Shown here piece by piece: positions 7,842 to 17,575 of a DNA stretch of 64,000 nt; position 1 is the stretch's first letter; each line of letters begins with the position of its first letter. The notes beneath the pieces are model-generated. The model saw nothing but the letters and a program-made list of their open reading frames with translations. It ran no database searches and was not told where the DNA came from. Source of the stretch: Myxococcaceae bacterium (GTDB lineage Bacteria; Myxococcota; Myxococcia; Myxococcales; Myxococcaceae); contig JADGRA010000021.1 of the NCBI GenBank assembly GCA_017881265.1, positions 1-64,000 of the forward strand, given 5' to 3'. The position numbers were made by a program, and so were the translations under genes.

Positions 7842-9020
7842 TCACGAAAGCCGCGGCGGCGGGGGGGCAGTGGCGCTGGGCAGGTGGATGCGGAAGCTCG
7901 CGCCCCCCTGTTCGGTGTGTTCCAGGCGGAGGTTCCCCCCGTGCTGGGCGATGATGGTCTGGACGATGGCCAGCCCCAGCCCCGAGCCCTGCGGCTTGGT
8001 GGTGAAGAAGGGCTGGAAAATCCGCTCGCGCAATTCCGGGTCGACGCCCTCCCCGTCGTCCTCCACGCGGAGCTCGACCTGCTCGCCGCCGGCCGAACGG
8101 GAAGTCACGCGGACCTCGCCGCCGGAAGGGCTCGCGTCCAGGGCATTGAGGACGAGGTTCAGCACCACCTCGCGCAGCCGCGATTCCACGCCGCGGGCCC
8201 GGAGGCCGGTTTCCAGTTGAAGCGAGAGCCGGACGCCCCGGCGCTCGGCGTCGGTGGACAAGAGGTCGGCCACGCGCTGCACCAGCGTCTCAACGACGAC
8301 GGGCTCGCGGGCGAGTTCATGCGGCCGGGCAAACTGCAGGAAGTCCTCGAGGAGGCGGTCGAGCCGGCGGATTTCGTCCCGCACCAGGACCAGCGGCTGG
8401 AGCGAATCGGCCTGGTCCTGTGGCGGCATGCGGCGGATGCGTCGCTCCAGGACGGCCAGCTGCAGCGTGGCCGCGTTGAGCGGGTTGCGAATCTCGTGCG
8501 AGAGGCCCGCGGTCAGCGTGCGCACCGCCTGCAGGCGCTGGACCTCGCGGTCCTCCTCGTAGCTGTGCAGCATGATGCCGAGCTCGACGTCCAGAATCCG
8601 GTCGAGGGCGGCACGCATGCGCCGGCCGCGCTCGGGCGGCTGAAGGCGCGCCTCGTCCAGCACGGTGGCCAGCTCCCTGCGGAGCAAGTCCATGCCGCCA
8701 AACATGTAGTGCTGCGGCAGGGCGATGCGGACGTGGGCCCGGCCGATGCGGGAGCGACGTTCAAAGTAGGCGGTGTCCCAGGGGCCGGCCAGCGTCGACT
8801 CCATCCACTGCACCAGAAGGCCCTTGAGGCGCCCGACGGTGACCTCGCCCCCCTCCAAGGCCTGCCGGGCATCGGCATGCTCGAGGATGCGGGCGTAGAA
8901 GACCTCGGAGATGTGGCCGAAGTGGGGGCGCGCCAGCGGGAGCAGCGCGTGCAGTGCCTCGGCGTCGTCCGGCCCGAAGCCGACGTAGACGAGCAGCTCC
9001 TCGAAGACGGACTGGGCCAT
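7842..9020 (-). CDS. Protoglobin-coupled sensor histidine kinase
   Basis: A protein of about 392 residues. Residues 5-155 match the globin-coupled-sensor (protoglobin) domain; His96 in RIGRAHVRIALP is the likely proximal haem ligand, so the protein probably binds O2, NO or CO. A HisKA domain follows with phospho-acceptor His175 (LSHEIRNPLN). Then comes a HATPase_c domain with the N box NLVLNALDAS, the G1 box DDGEGVDPE and the G2 box GSGLGLAIV. No membrane segment is present, so it is a soluble sensor. The start is uncertain: ATG 9020 fits the domain, ATG 9029 is also possible, and neither has a strong ribosome site. It lies 54 bases downstream of uspA on the same strand. A sigma54 response regulator at 11.7 kb is the obvious candidate partner. 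Confidence 0.88.
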   Translation of the reverse strand: MAQSVFEELLVYVGFGPDDAEALHALLPLARPHFGHISEVFYARILEHADARQALEGGEVTVGRLKGLLVQWMESTLAGPWDTAYFERRSRIGRAHVRIALPQHYMFGGMDLLRRELATVLDEARLQPPERGRRMRAALDRILDVELGIMLHSYEEDREVQRLQAVRTLTAGLSHEIRNPLNAATLQLAVLERRIRRMPPQDQADSLQPLVLVRDEIRRLDRLLEDFLQFARPHELAREPVVVETLVQRVADLLSTDAERRGVRLSLQLETGLRARGVESRLREVVLNLVLNALDASPSGGEVRVTSRSAGGEQVELRVEDDGEGVDPELRERIFQPFFTTKPQGSGLGLAIVQTIIAQHGGNLRLEHTEQGGASFRIHLPSATAPPPPRLS

Positions 9021-9074
9021 GCGCGGCATGCGGGCATATGCGCACCGGGCTCCCGGGCGCAAACCTCTCAGCGG

Positions 9075-9503
9075 CTAGGGCACCACCAGCACCGGCTTGG
9101 GGGAGATGTGGAGCAGCCGCGTGGTGACGCTGCCGAGGAAGACGCGCGCCATGGCCCCCTTGCCGGTGGTGCCGGCCACCACCAGGTCCACGTCGGCCCC
9201 GGTGGCCGCCTCGGCCACCTGCTCGGCCGGTGCACCCACCACCACGCGGGCGACCGCGGTGAGGCCACGTTTCTGCAGACCCTTCACCGCGTCGTCCACC
9301 AGGGCCTCGCCGGCCCGCTCCTCGGCGGCCAGCAGCTCCGCCCATCCGGCCAGGGCCGCCTCGGGCGGCGTCACCGGGATGTGGATGGCGTGCACCAGCG
9401 TGAGGCTGGAATGAAAAGCTGCGGCCAGCTCGGCAGCGAAGGAGAGCGCCCGGCGGGCAGGCGGAGAGGCGTCGTACGCAACCACAATGTGGCGGATGGG
9501 CAT
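9075..9503 (-). CDS. Single-domain universal stress protein (UspA family)
   Basis: A 142-residue protein of standard UspA size. It starts IRHIVVAYDASPPARRAL and ends with the ATP-binding motif G-x2-G-x9-G-S/T (Gly111, Gly114, Gly124-Ser125 in GTTGKGAMARVFLGS). Such proteins bind ATP and are commonly induced by hypoxia or stationary phase. The globin kinase gene follows after 54 bases, and the CoA-transferase/GNAT gene is divergent, 140 bases away. ATG 9503 was chosen because the Usp fold begins there. Confidence 0.92.
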   Translation of the reverse strand: MPIRHIVVAYDASPPARRALSFAAELAAAFHSSLTLVHAIHIPVTPPEAALAGWAELLAAEERAGEALVDDAVKGLQKRGLTAVARVVVGAPAEQVAEAATGADVDLVVAGTTGKGAMARVFLGSVTTRLLHISPKPVLVVP

Positions 9504-9557
9504 GGCAGAGAAGGGGCATTCAAGAGCCAGGCCAGCTGGCGCTTCCGGGGCAGGCTG

Positions 9558-9573
9558 TGGCACGCCGGGCGCA
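9558..9573 (+). promoter_or_regulatory. Putative sigma54 (-24/-12) promoter for the acetyl-CoA hydrolase/GNAT gene
   Basis: TGGCACG-CCGG-GCGCA has a perfect -24 element and the essential GG and GC doublets at the correct spacing. The -12 element is GCGCA rather than TTGCA. The predicted transcription start is near 9584, about 60 bases before the ATG at 9644. A sigma54-type response regulator is the next gene but one, which makes this credible. Confidence 0.6.
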
Positions 9574-9643
9574 AGGCTTGCGCCTTTCGGGCTGGCCGTG
9601 GACGTCGGGGTTCCGGCACACGGCCGTGGTAGGCCCCTCGGCC

Positions 9644-11524
9644 ATGTCGGCGACAATGCAGCGGGAGGCAGCGGCGGTGGATTGGAGGGAGCGCTTCGCA
9701 GAGCGCGTCACGACGGCCGAGGAGGCCATTCGCGCGCTGCGCCCGGGGCGCCGCATCTTCATCGGCTCAGGGGCCGCCGAGCCCCTGTCCCTGGTCGACG
9801 CCATGGTGCGGTTTGGGACGCAGCTGGCGGACAACGAAGTAGTGCACATCCTCACCCTCGGGCCAGCGCCCTACGCGGCGGCGGACTGCGCGGACCGCTT
9901 CCGGCACAACGCCTTCTTCATCGGCGCCAACACCCGGGCGGCCGTCCGGGAGGGCCGGGCGGACTTCACGCCCGTCTTCCTCTCGGAGATTCCGGCCCTG
10001 CTGCGCAGCGGACGCCGCCCGGTGGACGCGGCGCTGGTGCAGGTGAGCCTGCCGGACGCCGACGGCATCGCCAGCCTCGGCGTCAGCGTGGACGTGGTGC
10101 GCGCGGCGGTGGACTCGGCTCGCATCGTCATCGCCGAGGTGAACCCCCGCATGCCGCGCACCCGCGGCGACACCAAGCTCGACCTCCGCCGCTGCACCGC
10201 CCTGGTGCCGGTGGACGCACCGCTTCTGGAGCGGCCGCCGCCCGAGCCGGATGCCGTCAGCCGCGCCATTGGCGAAACCGTGGCGGACCTGGTGCCGCAC
10301 GGCGCCACCCTGCAGGTGGGCATCGGACGGGCCCCCTCGGCCATCCTGGCTGCCCTGCGCGAGCACCGGGACCTCGGGGTGCACACCGAGATGCTCTCCG
10401 ACGGCATCCTGGACCTGGTGAAGGCGGGGGCCATCTCCGGACGACGCAAGACGCTGCTGCCGGGCAAGCTGGTGGCCTCCTTCCTGATGGGCAGCCAGGC
10501 GCTGTACGACTGGGCGGACCAGAACGACTTGCTCCACTTGGCGCCCAGCGACTGGGTGAACGACCCGCAGGTCATCGCCCAGAACGACCGGATGGTCAGC
10601 ATCAACACCGCGCTGGGGGTGGACCTCACCGGCCAGGTGGCCGCAGACACGCTGGAAACCGGCTTCTACTCCGGCATCGGCGGACAGGTGGACTTCGTCC
10701 GCGGGGCCGCCCGCAGCCAGGGGGGCCACTCCCTGATTGTCTTCCCCTCCCTCGCCCGTGACGGCACGGTCAGCCGCATCCAGCCGGTGCTGCCGGAGGG
10801 GGCGGCGGTGGTGACCAGCCGCGGCGACGTGCGCTACGTGGTGACGGAGTACGGGGTCGCCGACTTGTGGGGCAAGTCGGTGCGCGAGCGCGCGCTGGCG
10901 CTGGTGGCCATCGCCCACCCGGACCACCGCGCCGACTTGCTGGCCGCCGCCAAGCAGCGGCGCTGGGTGCTGCCCGACCAGCCGCTGCCCAAGGTGCCCT
11001 TCGAGACGCGGGTCTGGAATGAGACCCTCCCCGACGGCACGCCGGTGCGGGTGCGCGCCGCCCGGCAGACCGACGAGAGCAAGGTGCATGCGCTGCTGTA
11101 TGCGCTGTCGCCGGAAAGCGTCTACCAGCGCTACTTCTCCACCCGGCAAATCCACCCGCGCTCCGAGGTCCTGGCGCTGCTGGACACCGACCCGCGCAGC
11201 AGTTGCGCACTGGTGGCCGAGCAGCTGGAGGATGGGAGCCTGCTCGGGATTGCCCGGTATGACTTGGACCTCACCAGCGGCATGGGGGAGCTGGGCATTG
11301 TGGTGGCCGAGGCCTGGCAGAAGCGGGGGGTGGGCTCGGCCCTGGCGCGGCGGCTGGTGGACGTGGGCAAGCGCCACGGGGTGAAGGGGCTGCGGGCCGA
11401 CGTGCTGGTGAGCAACCCCGGCATGGTGGGCGTTCTGCGCCGGGTCGGCCTCCGGGACGTCCCCCTGCCGGACGCCGGGGTGTACGCCCTCAAGTTCTAT
11501 TTCCCGGCCGACCCGCCTCCCTGA
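9644..11524 (+). CDS. Bifunctional acetyl-CoA hydrolase/CoA-transferase with C-terminal GNAT acetyltransferase
   Basis: A 626-residue fusion. Residues about 10-470 are an acetyl-CoA hydrolase/4-hydroxybutyrate CoA-transferase-type protein: ALRPGRRIFIGSGAAEP, VSLPDADGIASLGVSVD, LQVGIGRAPSAILAAL, LGVHTEMLSDGILDL, FYSGIGGQVDFVRGA and RYVVTEYGVADLWGK are all family landmarks. Residues about 480-620 are a GNAT N-acetyltransferase domain (IVVAEAWQKRGVGSALARRL is the acetyl-CoA-binding motif A). The hydrolase moves CoA between acetate and other acids; the GNAT target is unknown. Neighbours are a Usp/globin-kinase operon and a sigma54 regulator, and a sigma54 promoter candidate lies upstream. The start at ATG 9644 is a choice; ATG 9656 is possible, and no strong ribosome site is visible for either. 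Confidence 0.9.
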   Translation: MSATMQREAAAVDWRERFAERVTTAEEAIRALRPGRRIFIGSGAAEPLSLVDAMVRFGTQLADNEVVHILTLGPAPYAAADCADRFRHNAFFIGANTRAAVREGRADFTPVFLSEIPALLRSGRRPVDAALVQVSLPDADGIASLGVSVDVVRAAVDSARIVIAEVNPRMPRTRGDTKLDLRRCTALVPVDAPLLERPPPEPDAVSRAIGETVADLVPHGATLQVGIGRAPSAILAALREHRDLGVHTEMLSDGILDLVKAGAISGRRKTLLPGKLVASFLMGSQALYDWADQNDLLHLAPSDWVNDPQVIAQNDRMVSINTALGVDLTGQVAADTLETGFYSGIGGQVDFVRGAARSQGGHSLIVFPSLARDGTVSRIQPVLPEGAAVVTSRGDVRYVVTEYGVADLWGKSVRERALALVAIAHPDHRADLLAAAKQRRWVLPDQPLPKVPFETRVWNETLPDGTPVRVRAARQTDESKVHALLYALSPESVYQRYFSTRQIHPRSEVLALLDTDPRSSCALVAEQLEDGSLLGIARYDLDLTSGMGELGIVVAEAWQKRGVGSALARRLVDVGKRHGVKGLRADVLVSNPGMVGVLRRVGLRDVPLPDAGVYALKFYFPADPPP

Positions 11525-11654
11525 CGCAGCCGCTGCGCCTGCGCGGGTTGCCGCCGCAAACCTTGCGGGCCCACCCCCGCTTTCACCCTGTCGGGTGGCC
11601 AGGCGCGCTGTGTGCAATGTCTTCAGGCTTGCCGATGGCCTCACGGACGGACGG

Positions 11655-13129
<1,475 letters not shown>

Positions 13130-13133
<4 letters not shown>

Positions 13134-14407
13134 CGGTGCTGGCGGGCATCCGCTTCGTCGAAGCCGCCCAGGCCGCCGAGGCAGCGGCGGGGCTGGCCCG
13201 GCGACTGGAAGCGCCGCTGCACCTCATCCACGTGCTGCCGGGCGAGGCCGAGCAGGTGCCAGGGCTGGCCGCCCGGGCCTTCGTCCACGGCGCCCTCAGC
13301 ACGCTGGCGCGCCGGGTGGGGACCGGGCTGAACGTAACGGTGGAAGTGGCCAGCGGCGAGACGCACCTAGCGCTTCTGGCCGCCGTCGCGGAGAAGCACG
13401 CCTCCTTTCTGGTGGTGGGCCGTCCCCCGGGGGAGGCCGGACGCGGCGTCGGCGGCACGGTGGAGCGCCTCGCGGCGGCCTGCCCGGTGCCCATGCTGGT
13501 GGTGCCGGACGCACACCCCTTCTCCAGCTGGGGCGAGGGGCAGCCGCTGAAGGTGGTGGTGGGCGTCGACGCCTCCAGGCCCGCGCGCGCCGCCCTTTCC
13601 GTGGTGGAGCGCCTGGCGCGCGCCGGCCCGGTGGAACTGACGGCGGTGCGGATTGTCTACCCGCTGTTCGAATCCCGCCGCCTCGGCCTGCCCCTGCCAG
13701 TGGACTACCGGGAGCTCGGGCCGGAACTGGAAGCGGCGCTCGGCCGGGAGGTGGAGGAGGCCATTGCCGGCGCCCGCGCGGCGGCGCGGACCACCCACGT
13801 GCGCCTGCGCCCCAGTCTGGGGAGCGCGGCGGACCCGCTGTTGGCCGAGGCCGGCGAGGCGGGCGCGGACTTGCTCGCCCTGGGGACACACCACCGGCGC
13901 GCGCTCGCCCGGCTGTGGAGCGTCTCCGGCCCGGCGCTGCGTCACTCGCGCATGGCGGTCCTCACCGTCCCGGCCGGCACGGCGGCGGAGGAGGCGGCGG
14001 GCTTCTCCACGGTGGTGGCGGCGACGGACTTCTCCCCCTTGGGCGACGCGGCGGTGGCGCTGGGACGCGCGGCGCTGCGAGCGGGCGGCACCCTGCATCT
14101 CGTCCACGTGGCCAAAAGCCAGCCGTCGGCAGGGGAGGAGGCGGCCCTCCTCGGTCGGCTGCGCAGTCTGGTGCCGGCCCTGGACGAGGGCATCTCGGTG
14201 GAGGCGGAGGTGCGGGTGCGTCACCAGCCGGCCGGCGCGGACGAGGCGGCCTGCATTCTGCAGTCCGCCGAGCGCGTCGCCGCGAACCTAGTGGTGGTGG
14301 GCGCCAGCGGCCACTCGGTGCTGCGCAGCCGCCTCCTGGGGTCGGTGGCCACCAAGCTTCTGTCCAGCTCGCCGCTGCCCGTGCTGGTGGCCCGTCCGCC
14401 GGAGTAG
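13130..14407 (+). CDS. Triple-domain universal stress protein
   Basis: A 425-residue protein made of three UspA-like units in tandem: about 1-127, 138-283 (KVVVGVDASRPARAALSVV) and 290-423 (TVVAATDFSPLGDAAVAL). The last unit keeps the nucleotide-binding pattern VVGASGHSVLRSRLLGSVA. The first two have diverged at this site, so ATP binding may be limited to the C-terminal unit. Most Usp proteins have one or two units, so three is uncommon. The GTG start overlaps the stop of the sigma54 regulator gene, which implies translational coupling and a shared regulon. Confidence 0.88.
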
Positions 14408-14409
14408 TT

Positions 14410-14431
14410 GGGCCCCCTCCGGGGACGGCCC
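14410..14431. terminator. Putative terminator hairpin between convergent genes
   Basis: GGGCCCCCTCC-GGGGACGGCCC can fold as a GC-rich hairpin. It starts just after the stop of the triple-Usp gene and lies about 10 bases beyond the stop of the convergent cydB. No T-run is present. Confidence 0.4.
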
Positions 14432-14441
14432 GAAGGGGACG

Positions 14442-15488
14442 TCAGGGCGCCGGGGTCTCGGCCGGCACGCGCGTCGGCCCGCGGAAGGTGCGCGCCAGGT
14501 AGACGAAGTACGCGCAGGCGAGCGGGAGCCCGATGGCAGCCCACACCGTCGCGGCCCGCAGCGCGTAGGCGCCCGCCCCGGCGGCCTGCGCGGTGAGGTC
14601 GAAGCGCGGGCTGACGGTGGAGTGCAGCAGCACCGGCCAGCTGGCCGCCGCCGCGCTGGCCAGAAGGCCCACCAGCAAAAGGGCAGAGCTGCCGAAGGCC
14701 AGGGCCGCTGCCCCGCGGGACAGCCCGATGGCCAGGCCGCCCATGGCCACCGCCGTCACTAGCAGCGTCAGCCACACCAGCGGCCGCGCCAGGGCGGCGT
14801 CCACAAGCCCGGGCTGCACGCGCGCCGTCGCCCACGTCACGGCCAGCAGGACCACGGTACTGGCCACGTACAGAAGGCGAGCGGCCCGGGCGCTGCGCTG
14901 CTGGACGGGGCCTTCCGTCTTCCAGGCCAGAAACAGCCCGCCATGGGCGGCGAGGACGAGCAGCGTGAAGACGCCCACCAGGATGGTGTAGGCGTCCAGG
15001 ACGCCGGAGTGCAGCCCGGGCCAAAGGGAGTCGAAGAAGCCCAAGGCGAAGGTGCCGCTCTCGTCCAGGGGGACGCCGCGGATGACGTTTCCCAGGGCCG
15101 CGCCGAGGACGACCGCCAGCAGCGTGCTGCCGAGGGCGAAAACGACGTCCCAGAAGCCGCGCCACAGCGGGTTCTGCACGTGGCTGCGCACCTCGATGGA
15201 GACCCCGCGCAGCACCAGCAGCCACAGCACCAGGATGAGGGGCAAGTAGAAGCCCGAGAAGCCCACCGCGTAGGCGAGCGGGAAGGCCAGCACCAGCGCG
15301 CCGCCGCCCGCCAGAAGCCATACTTCATTGCCGTCCCACACCGGGCCAATGGCGGCTAGGACCGTCCGACGCTCGCGGTCCGAGCGGGCGACGAACAGAT
15401 GCAGTGCGCCCGAGCCCAAGTCGAAGCCGTCGAGCACCACGTAGACGGCGAGCATGACGGACACCACGCCGTACCAGAGCGCTTCCAT
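14442..15488 (-). CDS. cydB: Cytochrome bd ubiquinol oxidase subunit II
   Basis: A 348-residue polytopic membrane protein of the CydB family. The first helix MEALWYGVVSVMLAVYVVLD is followed by GFDLGSGALHLFV, then PVWDGNEVWLL, LVLRGVSIEVRS and FDSLWPGLHSGVLDAYTILVG, all typical. With CydA it forms the high-affinity oxidase that reduces O2 at low oxygen without pumping protons. The ATG overlaps the cydA stop by one base (TGATG), and a GGGGAGGG ribosome site lies inside the cydA end. It is last in the osmC-like/cydA/cydB operon. Confidence 0.95.
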   Translation of the reverse strand: MEALWYGVVSVMLAVYVVLDGFDLGSGALHLFVARSDRERRTVLAAIGPVWDGNEVWLLAGGGALVLAFPLAYAVGFSGFYLPLILVLWLLVLRGVSIEVRSHVQNPLWRGFWDVVFALGSTLLAVVLGAALGNVIRGVPLDESGTFALGFFDSLWPGLHSGVLDAYTILVGVFTLLVLAAHGGLFLAWKTEGPVQQRSARAARLLYVASTVVLLAVTWATARVQPGLVDAALARPLVWLTLLVTAVAMGGLAIGLSRGAAALAFGSSALLLVGLLASAAAASWPVLLHSTVSPRFDLTAQAAGAGAYALRAATVWAAIGLPLACAYFVYLARTFRGPTRVPAETPAP

Positions 15489-16864
15489 CACGCCCTCCCC
15501 TGGGCAGGCTGCGCCACGTCCGTCCGTCCCCCGGGGGACGGCGGCGCCGCCACCGGACCGTGCGCAATCTCCCGGCCCACCAGGTAGAGGAAGAGGAGCC
15601 CCACCACCAGGTACAGGCCGCAGAAGCCGAGGAAGGTGAAGATGGTGTCTCCGGCCTGCACCCGGGGGCTGGACGCCGCTGCGGTACGCATCAGCCCGTG
15701 GATGGCCCAGGGCTGCCGCCCCAGCTCGGCCGTCGTCCACCCGGCGGTGTTGGCGATGTAGGGGAAGGGAATGGCCAGCATCCACGTCCACAGCAGCCAG
15801 CGCGAGGAGAGCAGCTTCCCCTGGACGAGACGCGCCAGGGACACAAGTGCCAGGAGGATGAAGAGCGTCCCGAGGCCGGCCATCACATGGTAGGCGTAGT
15901 AGGTGAGTTCCATGTTGTCCGGCCACTGGTCATGCGGGACGTCGTTGAGGCCGAGCACGGTGCTGCCGAAGGAGCCGTAGGCGAGGAAGCTGAGGAGCCC
16001 CGGGACCTCGATGGGATTCTCCAGCCGCCCGGCGCGCACGTTGGGCTGGCCGATGAGGGCCAGCTTGGCGCCCGGGCCGCTGGTGAAGACGCCCTCCATG
16101 GCGGCCAGCGCCACCGGCTGGTGGTCGGCCACCAGCTTGCCCTGCCGGTCCCCGGTGGGAAACAGCTGCAGCACGGTGGCGATGGCGGCGGTGATGACGC
16201 CCACCCGCAGGCAGCGCACCGCCGCCTCCTGGTGCATTCCCATCAGCAGCCAGAAGGCGGAGATGCCCGAGACGACGAAGGCCGCCGTCACCACCGAGGC
16301 CGTCATGTTGTGCGCGTACTGCCACAGCGCCCAGGGGTTGAGGAGGAAGGCCCAGAAGTCCGACAGGACGAGGCGTCCGTCCAGGGCCCGGGAAAAGCCG
16401 ACCGGGTGCTGCATGAAGGCGTTGGTAGCGATGATGAAGTAGCCGCTTAGCCAGGAGCCGACGAGGAGGGCCACGGCGCTGGCGAAGTGCGCCCTGGGCG
16501 ACAGCCGTTGCTCGCCGTACAGGAAGAGGCCGAGGAAGGTGGATTCGAGGAAGAAGGCGAACATGCCCTCCATGGCCAGGGTGGTGCCGATGACACCGCC
16601 CGAGTACGCCGAGAAGCGGGCCCAGTTGGTGCCGAACTGGAACTCCATGGGGATGCCCGTCACCACGCCCACCGCGAAGTTGAGCGCAAAAATCTTCGCC
16701 CAGAAGCGCGCAGCAGCGTCCCACGCCGCCTCGCCGGTTTGGAGCGCGTACCACTTGAAGAGGACGATGAAGAGCGCGAGCCCCATCGTCAGCTGCGGGA
16801 AAAGGTAGTGGTAGGTGACGGTGAAGCCGAATTGCAGCCGGTGCCAGAAGAGGGGGTCGGTCAT
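15488..16864 (-). CDS. cydA: Cytochrome bd ubiquinol oxidase subunit I
   Basis: A 458-residue membrane protein carrying haems b558, b595 and d. It begins MTDPLFWHRLQFGFTVTYHY (the helix 1 region with the conserved His). It contains MEFQFGTNWARFSAYSGGVI, FLESTFLGLFLYGEQRLSP, NAFMQHPVGF and, after the quinol loop, GWTTAELGRQPWAIHGLMRT. It is shorter than E. coli CydA (about 522) with a short Q-loop, as in cyanide-insensitive (CioA-like) oxidases. The ATG at 16864 overlaps the upstream osmC-like stop by 4 bases (ATGA). A sigma54 promoter candidate at 17403-17418 would drive the operon. Confidence 0.95.
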   Translation of the reverse strand: MTDPLFWHRLQFGFTVTYHYLFPQLTMGLALFIVLFKWYALQTGEAAWDAAARFWAKIFALNFAVGVVTGIPMEFQFGTNWARFSAYSGGVIGTTLAMEGMFAFFLESTFLGLFLYGEQRLSPRAHFASAVALLVGSWLSGYFIIATNAFMQHPVGFSRALDGRLVLSDFWAFLLNPWALWQYAHNMTASVVTAAFVVSGISAFWLLMGMHQEAAVRCLRVGVITAAIATVLQLFPTGDRQGKLVADHQPVALAAMEGVFTSGPGAKLALIGQPNVRAGRLENPIEVPGLLSFLAYGSFGSTVLGLNDVPHDQWPDNMELTYYAYHVMAGLGTLFILLALVSLARLVQGKLLSSRWLLWTWMLAIPFPYIANTAGWTTAELGRQPWAIHGLMRTAAASSPRVQAGDTIFTFLGFCGLYLVVGLLFLYLVGREIAHGPVAAPPSPGGRTDVAQPAQGRA

Positions 16865-17364
16865 GGGCGAACGGAACCTCCAGGACTTGCGGGCCGAACC
16901 GACCAGAGCTCGACGGTGGGCTGCAGGGTGAGGGGGATGCGCAGCGCCCGGGCGGCCAGGCACCCCGCCGTCGCCTCGCCCAAGAGGGAGCGCGCCCGGG
17001 CCACGTCCTGGCAACGGTGCACGCCGACGCGCGGCTGGACGCAGACGTCGAGCAGGTCCGGCCCGGTCGTGCCCTCGCTCCAGCGCGCCTGCGCCGTGCT
17101 TTCATAGAAGGCCAGCTCCAGGCCCGCGCGCTCGGCACGGTAGACGAAGTCGGCGCGGACGCCCGCCTCCACCGCCGCCAGCAGCAGCGCGTCCACCGGC
17201 CAGCACGCCGGCGCGGCCAGCCCATGGGCGGCCACCTGGAGGGATGGCCCGTTGCAGGTGCTCAGCACCGCCGCTCCGGCCTCGGCGCGCAGCCACGTCC
17301 GCAGCACATGCACTGCCGCATGTGGGTGGCTCTCGGACCCAGCGCTTGGACGGAGTGGCTCCAT
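16861..17364 (-). CDS. OsmC/Ohr-family protein, first peroxidatic Cys not seen
   Basis: A 167-residue protein with the OsmC fold pattern: PVDALLLAAVEAGVRADFVY, ERAGLELAFYESTAQARW, then VCVQPRVGVHRCQDVARARS and a C-terminal LRIPLTLQPTV strand. OsmC/Ohr proteins reduce organic peroxides with two cysteines. Here the usual first Cys, after the ALLAAL-type helix (often GGC), aligns with EAGV, so it seems to be missing; Cys in TAGCLAA remains near the second site. It may have a different role. The ATG at 17364 has GGAAGGAAG about 13 bases upstream. It overlaps cydA by 4 bases, so it belongs to the bd-oxidase operon, an uncommon partner. Confidence 0.75.
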   Translation of the reverse strand: MEPLRPSAGSESHPHAAVHVLRTWLRAEAGAAVLSTCNGPSLQVAAHGLAAPACWPVDALLLAAVEAGVRADFVYRAERAGLELAFYESTAQARWSEGTTGPDLLDVCVQPRVGVHRCQDVARARSLLGEATAGCLAARALRIPLTLQPTVELWSVRPASPGGSVRP

Positions 17365-17402
17365 ACGGCGTGTCTGCTTCCTTCCGCGGCGTGCAAGCAC
17401 GC

Positions 17403-17418
17403 TGCACGCAGCGCGCCA
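17403..17418 (-). promoter_or_regulatory. Putative sigma54 (-24/-12) promoter for osmC-like/cydA/cydB
   Basis: On the minus strand the sequence is TGGCGCG-CTGC-GTGCA, against the consensus TGGCACG-N4-TTGCA. The invariant GG and GC are correctly spaced and only two positions differ. The predicted start near 17392 leaves a leader of about 28 bases that contains the ribosome site before the ATG at 17364. The geometry is very good and a sigma54 activator gene lies about 4 kb away. Confidence 0.65.
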
Positions 17419-17575
17419 GGGAGGCTTGCTGAGCAGCACACCGCTTGTTTCGGCTGCGAAGTGTTTACGCCCCGGGTGGGGTCCCGGGCAACCCGTGCGG
17501 CCCCGTGTGTACCGGGCTGTCCCGCGGGCGCTAGGCTTTGTTGCAAGCGTGTCTTCTGCTTGCCTTCAGGCCACC

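Noticed and set aside
9519-9534. TGGCCTG-GCTC-TTGAA on the minus strand as a sigma54 promoter for uspA
   Set aside because: The essential GC doublet reads GA, and the predicted start would leave a leader of only about 4 bases.
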